Source: Cryptomeria japonica
Lineage: Eukaryota > Streptophyta > Pinopsida > Cupressales > Cupressaceae
DNA: 64,000 nt
Direction of reading: 5' to 3'
Assembly (NCBI RefSeq): GCF_030272615.1
Contig: NC_081410.1
Span: 119,598,640 to 119,662,639, forward strand
Program-made: the position numbers and the translations under genes
The notes under the pieces: model-generated
What the model was told of the DNA's origin: nothing
Seen by the model: only the letters and a program-made list of their open reading frames with translations
Databases searched by the model: none
Shown here: piece after piece, positions 12,645-27,600 of the stretch
How positions within the stretch are numbered: the stretch's first letter is position 1
Layout of the letters: every line of letters begins with the position of its first letter

Positions 12645-15600
12645 CTGAAATTAAGAAGCAAAAAAATTAAATCACCCAGTCAACGATACCAACATGCTAA
12701 ACTGTGAAACAAAATCCAAATAGTGAACATCGATATATTTAATTTACCTGTCTAACAACTGCAGATGTCATCTCTGCAAAACTGAGATCGGCATAAGGCA
12801 TGTCACAGCAGTAGACCTCCCATAGACAGATTCCAAAGCTGTAAACATCACATTTTCTATTGTATGGCTTTCCATCCAGAACCTGTATCAGACCAACAGA
12901 GAATCAAAATATAGGCTACTGTAAATAATGTAGCAGAGAACTTAAGAAAAATGTAACTGAAGTGCCATTGTCACTTGAAAATTCAAAAATTCATTAAATG
13001 TACACTATATTTCATAGAAGAATACAGAAACAAGATGGAGATCAATTATCCTACAGATTCATAGACACCAGGGAAATGCTAAAAAAGAAATGGACGATTC
13101 TACCTAGTCAAGATATAAAGGGGGAGTCAACATATACCATCCAATAATGATCTGTAGTACCTTATGTGTCAAACGAGCCTGACATGCCTTACAAGGTGAG
13201 TTACCAACTTATAGCAAGACTAAAGAAGAAAAATATTGGAATGTCAACCAAATAAATCTACAAAAGGGCATAGAACCAATGGTACAAGGATCTACAATAC
13301 AAAGACAAGTGATAAAAGAAGCATAATGCTATAACTGAAAGTAGATTGTACATCCTGCACAGAAATTATTTAGAAAATACGAAAAACATCTATGAACCAA
13401 GGAATATATTTCTTAGAATCTAGTAAAGAGAAAATAGCTCAATACAGACATTATTTGCTCCAAAAACTGTATGAAACCTAATCTTTCGCTAGATATTCCA
13501 GCCATATTGCAGGAATTCTCTGGTGTACAAAAAGCTCGACAAGCCATGCCTTTGCCCAAAAAAAAAATTCAAGACCTTAACGAATTTCATTATTTAAAAA
13601 GAGAGTATACAGAATCGTAAACACTGGGCATTCAATCAACAGAAAACCTAATCAAGCTCCTTAAAGGCTTAAACAACTAAAAAGACAGTACAAATGTAAT
13701 GGGAAAACATCAAGAAGGACTACTTCCAAGAGACCTCATCTCAATATTAGCCCACAGCAAAGGTATCCTTACATGAAAATAGCATAAGACATGGACAGAC
13801 AGGCACAGGCAGATGTTAACTATGCAAATTACATGAAGACCTTTGGGGGTACAAAGCAACCATACATACTCAAGAATCTAAACAAACCAGCAAAAATTGG
13901 AAAATTAGGTGCCAGAGCAAGATTGCTCATCATGTTTACCAATCATAGTAAAGCAATTAACAAATATTTGAATGTAGCACCAATCAGCAAATATACATAC
14001 TCAAGAATCTAAACAAACCGGCAAAAGTTAGAAAATTCAGTGCCAGAGCAAGATTGCTCATCATGTTTACCAATCATAGTAAAGCAATTAACAAATATTA
14101 GAATGTTACACCAATTAGAAAATATACTCAAGAGTAAGAACTGAAAAACTCTTATAAGCTCAGCTCTCTCTGGAAACAATACATCATGAGAAATACAGAA
14201 AGGAGTCGGAGCAACAAAGAGACAACACAATTGGGGATCTCTCAAACAAAAGACCAGTATAACATACCAATAGAAGACATCAGAAAATTGAACATTTAGG
14301 TCTGCAGGTTTAAGAATCCCATAGGTTGTGTACCAATCCTGAAGGGGAACGTAGAATGTTTGTATCTTCAAAAAAATGATATATGTCACTTAAACTTGAA
14401 ACGGAACTTTTACAGAACAATTTCAAGGTTTGGTGAGCAATAACTTTACATGTTGATGCTGATAGGAGATAATCTCCTCAATTGAATTTTTAAATCATGA
14501 AGCATGTAAATCTAATTTGGCAGAGTAATAAAATGTGGGTGGATCTTGTTTTCATCGATTCTGATAATATGGCCAACTATTGAATTTTCACCTATTCTGA
14601 TAATATCACCAATTATTAAACAAACGTCATTTAGGTAAAGAGTGTCAATGCAACCTTCATTAAAAAACTGCATTAATTGAAAGGGGAACATCTAACTCAA
14701 TAACAACCCCATTATATTGAAACAGCAATATTCAGCTCTAAGGTAAAAAGTCTCTTTCAAAATGACTAAGCTGTTCAGATTTGAAGTATGGCCAACTATT
14801 GAATTTTCACCTATTCTGATAATATCACCAATTATTAAACAAACGTCATTTAGGTAAAGAGTGTAAATGCAACCTTCGTTAAAAAACTGCACTAATTGAA
14901 AGGGGAACATCTAACTCAATAACAACCTCATTATATTGAAACAGCAATATTCAGCTCTAAGGTAAGAAGTCTCTTTCAAAATGACTAAGCTGTTCAGATT
15001 TGAAGCAAATAGCCAAAGTTGCTCTTGCTCCTCAACTGAGGATTAGTCTTGAGTAAATCAGGCTCTTTCCTACTCATGCAAAAACATTGTTCTTAAGAAG
15101 ATTAAAATCTTTCTTCGTGTGCATTAGGCAATACATTTGTTTCTGGTTCCTAATGTCCACTCTTTATCCCCATAGTATAATGTTTCAGCATATGTATTTA
15201 CATGACCAATTAGAAGACATTAACCATCAATAACTTGAATAAATAAGCTCAATAGGAACCAATATTACCTAAAGAGATACATTAGGAACCAATATTACCT
15301 AATAGTCAATATGATCAATAGAGACGAATTCTTCTGCGGTAGGGCAACATAAACAGTAATCCTCAATTAAGGAACCAATCCAAAAATCCTATATCTATAG
15401 TCTTCAAATAACTCTAGGGTTGGGTTAAAACTTTACCCACCTAATTGACAGTAGGCCAATTAATTACTAATCATAACCTATTGCACAATTTATCTATTTG
15501 ATGTGATAGAAAAGTCAAATATTGGTCCCATCTTATCTAAACATAATTTATGTGTGCCACAATTTTGACTACTGAGTAACCCTGTATACATACCATCGTA

Positions 15601-18600
15601 TGCTTAGAAACATAAACATGACAATGAAGAAATATTAGCACAGGCCTATTTGATGTGACTGAAAGTCAACTATTGGTTCCATCTTATCTAAACAGAATTT
15701 ATGTGTACCACAGCTTTGGCTACTCAATAACCCTATAGACATACTATCATATGCCTAAACACGAAAAATGAAGAAACAAAGGCTGTACGAGATTAGTAAA
15801 GCTTGCAGGGGTTTAGAGCCCAAAAGAAGGCCAATACCACTTACAAAGGAATAGAGGTCCTGGTGTCTCATAGAAAATGTGAAGAAAGTGAGAAATACAG
15901 ATTGAAAGAACTCGTGAACTATTTAATTTAATCCTGCCAGAACGAACTTAGATCCTATTGAGCTTGCTGAATTTTTCCGAAATCTGAATTTTTAGATTTC
16001 GCCTCCTCCAATACAAAATCAGATTTCTGAATTTGGTAACAATGCAACAAATCAGTGAAACATCCAAAGAAATTGAGTGAATGCCTGCAAAGCATGGAAT
16101 AAAAGAAATAGAAGGCCAAGAAAATCTAGAAAGGAAAGTTATCTGAAGATGATAATGTGGACTTTGATATGGTGCTAAAAGTGTAAAAATTAGCTTGGTC
16201 TAATGTGCCAATTTTTGCAATGAATGATGAAGACTTTTTTTCCCGGGTTACACAAGAAGGGTAACCACCAAATATGAGATGCAAGATTGGACATCACATA
16301 GTTTAGGAGGAACAAACAACGCCACAAACCAGTGCAATGTCCAAAGAAATTGATGGAACAGCTGCAAGCATGGAAGAGAAGCCTACAGATGATGAAATGG
16401 ACTTTAACATGGTGCTAAATGTGTAAAATTGGGATTAGGCTAATATACAAAACTTTGTAATCAATGATGAAGGCTCTTTTTCCCAGAGCACACAAGAAGG
16501 ATGACAGCCAGATATGAGATATTAAGTTAGACAGCATGCAGTATTATTAGTCTACCCAGTTCAAAAGAATCCTCCAGTGGAGGTTGATTCCACCTGTAAT
16601 CTTGAGTATTATGCATGAATAAGGTTTTGATAAAAATCTGTATTCCATGTTTGGCCTGTGGCTTATTGTACAGAATCGGGTTTAGTAATACAAGATTTCA
16701 CCATAGATTCCAAGCTGCAAATGCTTTGTTTTTTCTGCTTGTTCGCATAACTACATAGGTAGAATAAGTAAGAACTGTGGTGGTAAATTAAGGGCTCCTT
16801 CCACAAATTCCTAGCCTCCATTCCTATAAACAAAACAACTGGGTTGTCAAAGAGAGTAGAAAGAGTTTTCAAAGATTCTAGAGTCCCATTCAAAATCTTG
16901 ATAGTTGAAATAGGGAGATACAAGCTCTCACTCGACAATTTTCCCGTAGCAAATTGTCTACCAATTCAATGGTCAATCAAAATCATGAAAACATGCCAAA
17001 AGTGCAATGGAACTGTCAATTTTTAAATTACCATCAATGGGAGGTGTACACGGATTGTACAGGAGTAGAAATAGTACATAGTGAAATGTATGCGGAAGAT
17101 TCATGAAGTTGTGTATGCTTTCTATGGTCCAATTCTATCTTGGTGTCAGATGTACCATGACAAACCCAATCTACATCCAATGATATTGAACAAGTTTACA
17201 AACATGAACATCTACCAATTGCCAATACTACCTTGAATAATCTGACGGATGTTTGTAAGGCCCACTAAAGATTCATAAATGTTGAGTTGGATCATCCACA
17301 TTTAGATAAGAACCATGTAAACTGTTTTGATCTTGTACTATCCCCTTTAATGCAATCCCAGTACCAAGCAAAACAAACTTGCTTATTAGAAGCATGCTTT
17401 GAGCATCATAGCATGTCTAGATTCTTAACCTGAATAGATAAGGAACGATACAAATGACCATATACTAGAAGTGAAGCAGTAGATGATAGAGATAAATGAC
17501 CAGTTCTGAAAAAATATGACATACAAGCAAACAATGGATATATAGTCCAACGTGCAAATATACCCATTTGATTCATGGATACTGGAATTACAAGGCAATC
17601 AAGAAAGAATTAAATATAGAGGTGAAGGGCAGCCGCTATTTTCTTGTTGATAACTGCTTGAAAATGGACAAATGGACATACATAAAAAGATTTGGATCCA
17701 GTTCAGTGTGACTAAAACTACTTGTTAATTCTTGAAGAGCAAGACAGTAACATCAGAAGATGTTTCTGCAATGAGAGTTTTTGGCATGAAGCAAATTTAA
17801 AGACAAGGCTGGCAGCAAGATTGGAGCAATGCACATACTTTTGTTACCCAGTTTCTTAAAATGTACCTTAAATTCTTAAACAAGGATATAAAAGCATGTG
17901 AATTGCCTAAATATAGAAAACAGATATAAAAAGCTCTGGAACAAGTACCTTAAGTTGCCTAAATATCCCATTCAAGAATTTGCAAAGTAGTCTATCAATA
18001 CCACTAGAAAAATGAACACTCAAAAAAAGGAAAAGGGCAGTTCATTTCGTACATTGATCAGTTTACAAAAACTATCAAGATTACAAAAGGTTTAGCCTAA
18101 ACAAAATGTAAAACCAGGGGTAGTTTTTTAGGTGACAACCAAGCAAGATGTCTTACCGCCTTCCAGATTGAACATGTGAGCTCCAATATGGAGTACACAA
18201 GTCTTAAGCATCATATTTTATTTATGTACATCAAATGGGGGAGGTAAAAGATGATGATAAAAAGTTACACAAGATTTTCTCAGGCATCAAAGTGAAATAA
18301 GAATGGTTCCGTAACTCCTTTCTTATATTCATTAGCCATCCAATATCTGCCATATAACGTTGAGATCGAAGTTGTATGATCCTGTAAACTGAGTAAGACT
18401 TGAAACCATTCCTGTCGAACTACTCACAAAAATTAAAACAATCAGTAAAATATGGGTATGAAAAAATATGAAGTTTTTGGTCCACAAAAAATTGGCTGTG
18501 TAAGCATCAAAACTGAGAGCAAAAAAAACATAAACCCTCACACACCAACAAAAAATGAAGAGGCGGAGAAGGCAAGCATATAGAAATAACAGCTACAGGT

Positions 18601-21600
18601 TAATATTTTAACTGTCTCTTATGAGGGTGCATAAAATGGATTAGCATACAAGGATAACCTTTCTTCAAATTAGCAGGGGAAGCCCCATAAGACTTAAACA
18701 CTACCCCTAAAACAAAGACAATGAACAATTTTACAGCTATGCACATTTTCCAAGATTATTAATGGAGCTTGAATGAAAAAAAATAACTGAAAGTAAAACT
18801 GACCTATCTTTTGATCTCAGAGGTTGGGCACAAGAACTGAAAGGTAATTATCTCACATTTGAGATCTTTCAATAAGGCTCGCAACAAAACAAAGTAAAAT
18901 GGAAAATGAATACTTCCTAATTAGCTCAAGCATAGATCAGTAGATACACACTTATAGGAGAGGATTAAATAAAAACTAATTCTACCAAACAAAACCAGAG
19001 TGTAGGATTCAAGAAAAGTAAACACTCAAAAGTACACAAAGTTACTCACCAAGATGAAAGATAAGTGTTAATACAAAGCTTAACACAACTCTTTACTATA
19101 ATCCAATTATAAAATCTTAAACAAACACAATAACTCAAATCGAACATGTGAATGACAATCTCTATGGCATAAGCTTTAACTTCAACAATCATTAAGCGTT
19201 TGTACACGAAGCACCTTATTTATAGGTTACAATAACAGGTTTTAAGGATTTAGGTAATTAAATATCCCAAAAAGAATTGTTTAGAGCAAACCAATCACAA
19301 GTTGTAGAAAAAGTAGAATGAATGGAGCATTAAAAAAAACCTAATCTAACCAAATAATATACTCTAAAATAGGTTATCATCTACTGCCCAAAAATAGAAC
19401 ACTTGTAATAGCCACTACTAGATATGGCTACTCCTAAAAAGAGAAATTTGCACCAAGTGACCTATGTTTTCAAAGCAATTTCCACACTGAGACCTGATGA
19501 CTTCTTCGACAGAAACTAAAACCCTAACAACCATGAATCTGATGACAACCTCACCAATACCAAATTGATGACATGGAATTAAAACTTAACCTTCTAATGC
19601 TTCGGACCAAACCCTAGCTAAGATCTGAAAGTATTTGTCATAATGACGGATCTATTATATTTTAAGTAATGGATTGGAAGAACATTCACAATAACTTATT
19701 TGATGATGGTGGCCTCCAGACCATAGAAAATCAGCCACTCAACCAAGCACAAATATCCCTTCAATTCTGAGTAACTCCCATATGCATAAAATGAAACTCT
19801 TGTCAAATCCAATGAAATCCAATGGAAAGAAGAAAATTTGATGCAGGACTGCATTGCAGCAGAGAAAAGACCACAAGGAAGGAAGAAATTGATGGTATGT
19901 TGCTGGAAACCCTTGAAATGTTACTGCCGTTCTTGAAAACCTGAGTTACCGGGTTCAGCAGTCCTATACCCCGTGACCAGACAGGTGCACCCGGGTTCGG
20001 GTTCACAACTGGGTCCGGGTCAGGTTTGCTGTTCACCAGATATAATGAATAAAAAAAAATTATAGATTCGGTGAAAGTTTTTAATTAATTCATTAATTAT
20101 ATATATATATATATAATATTAATATACAATATTATTTATATATATATATATATATTATATAATATTAATATACAATATTATTTATATATATATATATATG
20201 GACACACCCAACCCATGAACCCAAAGGGCAAAAAATTTTTTGCCCGAACCCACAAACCAGGTTCGCATCCCTTATAACCAATCCAGAACCTGAACTGGTA
20301 ACTTAGTTGAAAACCCTTCTACAGTGATGCAGGAAACCTCTCCAAAGAACTGTAAGATCGTTAACAAACAGCCTTGTTTTTGTTGTGAACAGAGGATTTG
20401 TTTGTTGAATTTGAATGAAATGCTGCCTTCATATATAGGCATTATATCTTCCCCTTGAATGTTTTAGACTACCTTTTTTTTCAGTTTTGCTTTAGTTTGA
20501 CTATACATAGACAGCAACACCCTTTTATTCTTGTCCCCTTGCATGCTTTAAACGACTATTTTTTGCTCATGTTCTAACTATACATAGAGAGGCAACACCA
20601 ACTTTATTTTATTTTTGTCCTAAAGCAGTCATGACCAATACTTCAGCCAGATTTAGATGCCAGGGCAGAGATTGAGTGGTAAAGCCATGCTGGTGGATGC
20701 TTTAGGTAAGTTTAACATGGCAAACATATGGTGAGCAAGTGCCAATCAACTTACTACCACTTTTTAAGTTTTTATGTGTTGGTTAGAAATGACTGATGGC
20801 TAACTTCCCTAAAAAGTGTGCTGCATTTGAGGCTTCTTTTTGGCTGTAGAATTTACTGATGGCAGAACTACTACATATATGCAACTACCATTATGTGGGT
20901 CATCTTTTCCTTTTGCTGGGCAGAATTCACTTATGGACTCCTCAACTTTATGACAGGAAATCCATAAGAGCTTCACCCTCCCAAAACTGTGTTCAAGTCT
21001 TCTGATTTTGTTTTTCTTTGGCGCAGATCACTTAAGGCCATTGCCAACTTCTTCAAGCCTTAGGTGCATTCACAATGCCTGAACCCATTACATTTGTGCA
21101 CCTGATTTCAAAAATATACCTATTAGGCTATTACTGTCCTAGCATGTGCCAAACATCCTGTAGCCCTGGTAGCTCACTGCTGGCAGAAATAAAATGTGCA
21201 AAGCCACTCAAAAGGTGCGTTCAGGTCTGTTTAGGAAGAAGTTTACCCACTGACAGCCTACTTTTTAAGTTTGGTGGAGTGTTGCCATGGCCTAACCATA
21301 AAGAAAGTGTGCCAGCCTTGAAAGAGGTAGAATTTGTATGATTTGAGCCAAAAAAGGGAACTTCGGAAGGAATTTGCCAGCAACTTAACCCTAAAAGTAG
21401 AACTTTGTTGATGGTTAGGCCATCCAAAACATGTACCGAGACTTCTTAATTTTCTCTCAAGTCTTCATACCTTAGTCATTTCATACATCTCCCTTTGCCA
21501 TAGTCATCATCAATCAGGAGCTTTCTCATTATTTCATAGTAGAACAGCTGCAACCTTGATTATCCTGCAAGAATCATTAGTTGAAAAAACAGACCATATC

Positions 21601-24600
21601 CTTGCAGTGACAAACAAATGACAATCAACTGTCAACAAACCTAACAAAAGGTAAGCACAAATTGAGTTTCATAGGGGTACAATACTACAAGCGCTATACA
21701 ATAATGAATTTCTTAGCTGCACATCACCTACCAATATACATTCCAGAATAAATATGATCCCGCTGTCATCATACTTTCATTTAAGAGCTGCAATATATTA
21801 TAGAAGAGGGAAAGCTCATACTTCGTAAAACCCATTTAATTCTAACTACTAAAGTATGGATCCCACGAGCCACTTTGGATCTTAGACCTGACTACCAATT
21901 TACTTAACACCCTTGAAAGCTTGAAACCCAACTTATCTAATTTTGTAACTATTGCTTCACTCAAAATGGTCGTGAAAACATCTGAATTTGTTTCTTTTGT
22001 TCTGCAATAATATGGTCGGATGCCATTTTTCTCAAAAAATCCTCAAATTTGGTGATGATGAATCACAATTTGTTTGGATATAGTATGATAAATGGGATTC
22101 CTTGCCAGCATTATCGGATTCCGATTGACAAAACAAAATGATAGTATCATTTCAACGAAGATCCAAGTCATCAAAAGAGCATCATAACTAAATTGCCCAA
22201 ATCATCAATATACAAGTTGGTTTGTATATTATTTAATTGACGATAAAGCAACAGTAGACTGTTTGTTAATGCTCCATGAGATTACACCTCAACCAAGCTT
22301 GAGAGCATATCTCAAAGAAGATTTTGATCATTAAGATGACCTGTCTAGTTTGACACCGTAAATCCCGTAAAAAAAAAACCACCTATTGTAGTGGGCCCAA
22401 TGTCAAAATTCAGACGCCCGTTAATGGGCTTGATCGGGTTAATCCGGTAGCTCATGGGAAGAGAGACGTAGAGTGGGTCCCCCCTGAATTTGGGTGGACA
22501 AAGATTAATTTTGACGGTGCATCCAGGGGTAACCCGGGACCGTCGAATGCAAGGTGTGTGGCGAAAAATTCCCAAGGCACAAGAGTGGGAGCAGAATGGC
22601 AAAGATTACCAGATGGATCAAACAATGAAGCCAAGGCCAAAGCAGCCATACTTGCAATTCAACTCGCAAAAAGATTAGGGGTGACCAAGCTCCACTTGGA
22701 GGGGGATTCCCAAGTGATAGTTAATGCTATCATCCGTGGCAACTCGCTCATTTGGAGAGTTAACCGTGACATTGAAGAGATCACGTCCATTATTGCACAC
22801 TTTGAAGATTTCAAGATATCTCACGTTCTCCGAAGTGGCAACGCCGAGGCTGACAAATGCGCGAATGAGGCGTTGGAGATAAGGTTAGGTGATACGAGAA
22901 TTACAGTGTATGAGTAAGATTGATGTCCTTGAGGTCCATTTTGGCCGATCATAACCGTTAATCTTGAGCTAGCGAGTAATTAGTGGCGAGTAATTAATGT
23001 AAGTGGTTGTTTGAACTTGGCAGTGGTACGGGGTGGCAGACAGATGATCTCATTTTATTCTTTGCCTTGCATTAAGCTTTCTTGGGCAGGGTGGTAGTGG
23101 ATTGCTCTATGGCCAGATGTGGAGATGGATAAGATAGGTGGTACATGCATTTATGCCTTGTCGTAGGAGAATGTTTCAAGAATTATCGTTTGAAGATATA
23201 CTTTAAATGTGATAGTTATCGTGTTTAGAAAGTTAAGTTTGCTCTTAGTATTTTGGGCGGTGTGTAGTGCGTCATTTGGAAAGCGTCTCAGGGAGTGTTG
23301 GTTGTGGATGTTTTATGCAACCACGGAGCCAAACTTTTCACTTAGGGCATCGCGTGCTGTGGTGGCATTTTGGGGTGCCATTTCTGATGAGCGCCTCTCA
23401 AACGTTTTCAAGTTTGAAGACCAAGACTTTGTAAACAGAGTCAAGATAGTTCTTGGTGATGAATACATGCGAGGGGAGTTCAAATATCACACAAATGTGG
23501 ATATTGCTTCTATGTTTGCTGCATAGGCCTTTGACCTGGTCGGGGTCAATAGGGTTCATTGGATGGTTACAAATAGTGTGAAGGAGGACTGGAGGGGTGG
23601 GTTGGAGAGCTTCATCCAGATGGCACGGGATGGAGAAGGTTTCGTGTGCCCAAACGGAGTGTGGCTGCATTCCAGTGAAATTCGTCCTCCTTTGCGCCCG
23701 TTTCTTCTGTAAAGCGTGAATTGCAGCAAGGAAGTTCGAAGAGCTTTGGCTCAAATTGGGATGCATGGAGTGCAAGAGTATATTCGAGTGTGGGAAAGGA
23801 TGGAAATTCGGAGGGAACTGGAGAAGTGGAATCCCTCCAATGCAATGAGAAAGGGGGAGGATTCTAGCTCGGGCTCGTCCCCAAAAAAGAAGCGAGGGTG
23901 GCCTAGAGGATCCACGAAGAGGACCAGCGCGAGTGTGACATGGCAGGAAGCGATAAAGGCAAGGCGATCGTGGTGGTTAGTGAATCACAATAGTTTCCTT
24001 TTGTCTGCTGTTTTTGTATGTTTCGACATGGTCTACTTGTTTTGACAGACCTATGATGCTCTGGATTGTATTTGTGGTTGGTTAGGTGGTGGTTTTTTTG
24101 GTTTAGAACTGTTTTATATGCGAATCTTTGAAGTATGTAACTTTTTTGATAAAATATTACGATGAATCATTTACCGATCGAAAAAAAATGTCAAAATTCA
24201 AACTCTCATTTATATATCTCAAAATGTTTTTTTGTTGCTTTGTAGTGATTACTTCGTAGTGTACGCAAGATTGCTGACATCAATCCAACAATATAGACTT
24301 GATCGGGTTTGTTTGTTATCAAGTAAATAATATTTTGGACATGACCTGAAATAAAAATGTTTCATCCATGCTTTCTGACTCATGATGTCTTGTCAATTTA
24401 TCCTTGCAACTAATAATGATGTAAGAGCACCTTTTGAGATCTTCCCTGTTGAATTTGTTCAGAAAATCACTTGTATATTTAGATTGAGACTTTGTATATT
24501 AGATTGAGAGAGAACGATCCCGTCTTCTTTATCAAAGAAAAATTTCTTCTTCTCTTTCCCATAATTGATTTCTTAGGAAGTTGTAGAGCAATCCCAAATT

Positions 24601-27600
24601 TGTTGTCTCAAACATTTTTCAATCTTATTTGATAATGTCAACACCAGTCCTCCTCATTATTAAATCGTCCACATAGCACCATTACAAATTTCAAAGTCAC
24701 AAACTTTAAGGTTATGATCAAATGAATCCCATTTAGACATTTATTTCTCAAAAGTACTGATCAATTGTGACATGCCATTCCCTTGTATATTGTTACAGCC
24801 CAAATAAATATCTTTGCCTGACAAATTAGATACTCTTTCCCATAGCAATTTCATGTGATTTTCTTTATTTGAATCACTGTTAATGATAACATGTTTTACA
24901 TCCATTTGATGTACTTCATTTATTGAGTGAGAAAATATAGCAGTCACAACCCACAATAATATTCATAATGGCAAGAGGAACAAAAATTTCATTGCATTGT
25001 ACACCTTTTCAAGAGAAACACACCGTAGCAATTTCATGTGAATTTCTTTATTTGAATCACCATTCATGATAACATTTTTTACATCCATTTGATGTACTTC
25101 ATTTATTAAGTGAGAAACTATAGCAATCACAATCCACAATGATATTCATCATGGCAATAGGATACTCTTTCCCATAGCAATGTCCTGTGATTTTCTTTAT
25201 TTGAATCAACATTAATGATAACATTTTTTACATCCATTTGATGTACTTCATTTATTAAGTGAAAAACTATAGCAATCACAATCCACAATAATATTCATCA
25301 TGGCAATAGGAACCAAAAGTTCTTTACATTTACACCTTACCAAGAGAACTACCCCACAACATATCTTTTCTTATGATTTTCAATTTTTTGCATCTGATTT
25401 ATATTTGGTTTAACATGCCTATATGCACCCAAATTCTGTTTTGCTTTTTGGTTGTGCAATCAACTCCCACATCTGATTTTTTATTCAAGGAAGTATACTC
25501 ATATTTAAGTGCATTTTCCCATTCATGTTTACCTTTGGCTTCATCAAACATCTAACCTTTGGCTTTATCAAACATCTGGAGGTCATCAATTTCGCTATGC
25601 TTGTCATCAAAGCATAAATAATATTTGTGAAATTTGGTTGTTACTCTATTTTCTTGGTAAATAACTATAATGTCCCCTTTTCTACTCTAGTTTATTTTGG
25701 GGTATGTTGGCCAATTATGAGACCCGTTGGTCAGTTAGAGGCAAAATTAGGGTTTCCTATTTTCTAGGAGGATACTTTGGTAGTTTTGGTGGCTTGCATG
25801 TTGGAATTTTATAGTTTTGATTCTAGATTCCTTCTAGGTTTTCAAAGAACTTCACGATGGTGTGACATGCAACTGAATCCAAGGACTTTTCCGAACTCAC
25901 TATTTTTAGTAAGTGGGGGTGAGGACAACTTATTTTTTCTGGGTTTTTCTAGGTTTCCAGAGATCCTCACGATGGTGTGACATGCAAATGAATTCGAAGA
26001 CTTTTTCCGGACTTACTATTTTTAGTAAGTGCGACGGCTGTTCAGAATGCAGTTAAAATCACTTTGGAAACACTTACTATTTTTAGTGAGTACTATTTTT
26101 AGCAAGATGTCAGCAGGCCTGTTCATATGGCTATTTCCAGCAAGTCAATTTGAGCAATTGGTCTTCCAGCATTTTTGGTGCTATTCTTGGGAAGGGTTCT
26201 TCAGCTCAATTCAATGACTATTTCTGGCAGGGCAATTCTCTCAGCTTGTTTCCCCATATCCTTGGAGCTTGTTTTGGCAGGTTCAATATTTAATGAAAAA
26301 ATGGTGTTTTAAATTAAATTATAACTTAAGGCAAAGGTTGGACGATTTATTTTAAATGGATTGCTTAAGTTATATTGATATCTAAGTCATTTCCTTAATT
26401 ATATGTGGGTGATTTTTGGTTGAGGAAAATATTTTATAAGTGAATTATTGTTAAGGCAAGATGGACACCTTAGGAGGAAAAATAAGTCAATTTTATGATA
26501 TAATTCACTTTATTCTTTATACACCATAATACACTTTATCAATGTATTTTTTATAAAGTGTATTTGCCACCATGTAGTGGGCAATTTTGGAGAAATGAGA
26601 TGAAATGCAAATTAAGGAAATTGGAATGTGGTTGTTTAATCCCATATTGGAGGGAAAATAAGTTCGACTTGAGGAGAAAGTTATAAATAGGTGCCTTGGC
26701 CTTCATTTGGGACTATCCAAGAACAATTTTATAACGAAATATTGTCGAAATGCAAAGAGAAAGCTTCGGAGAGCGCTTACCTCCTAGCCATAGCTTGATT
26801 TCTTGCTTGCAATACAACAACTAGTCAAGCCAAAGACTGCTCTTCATTCAGAGGAGTGGATTGAAGATAATGTTGCAGATTTATGTATTAGTTTTCTAAT
26901 TTTGGAGTGTTGTGTGTGGATTTTCAGTTTGCTGGTTTTGGTGTGGCTGTAGCATGTTTTAGTTCATAACTTTCAATTCGTGTATCAGATCATTTTGGGT
27001 ACTTGCTTATTCATTTCCTATGCCTTGGGCGATTCGTCCTGTAAGATTTTATTGAATATCTTGGAGTATTGGATTTTATATAGCAAGTCGAACCTTTCAG
27101 CTGTAGGCGTCTTTGCTAGGAGGTGTTTGGGGTTGTGTACTATGCTGATTCTGATTTGTTGGTGCCATTTTCTCAGTGTAGCCTTAGTCGCTTTAAGCCT
27201 AGGGCCTTTGGAGTGCGTTTAGAGATAATTTGAGTGTGTGGGAGTGATTTAGAAGTGTTTGTAAGGATTTTAATGTTGCTGGTCTGTATTTCCAGCCTGC
27301 TGTTCATTCATATCAGATTTAGTTTTTTGGGGTTGAATCTAGTTTTTCAAGTGTGTGAGTCTATTGGTGTGGTGTGAAGAGTCTTGGTAATAAGTTACAA
27401 CTGTTGGTTTGGTTTTGAGCATTGAATATCTATTATAAATCATATTGTAATGCTGGTTAGTAGTACTAACAGCAATTTCTCTTGATTTCTCTTAGTCCCA
27501 ATACATAAGTGGAAGACGTTGGCTTTGTCGTCTAGTTTTGGACAGTGATTTCTAGTAATTTTGATAATCCATGTTTGCATTGTAAAGCTGATTAGTAGTA

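Larger units (their letters stand above)
22413..24186 (+). mobile_element. 5'-truncated L1-type LINE
   Basis: A 14-bp target duplication AATGTCAAAATTCA lies at 22399-22412 and again at 24187-24200, directly after a short poly-A (24180-24188, overlapping). This is the footprint of target-primed reverse transcription. The body begins within the coding region just before an RNase H domain, so reverse transcriptase is missing. The 3' end has a second, broken open frame. Confidence 0.9.

Noticed and set aside
12438-12882. A separate truncated kinase gene at 12.4-12.9 kb
   Set aside because: The two exons start exactly at the residue after APE, share phase and family sequence with the exons at 59-62 kb on the same strand, and have no start of their own. 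One gene with a giant intron explains both.
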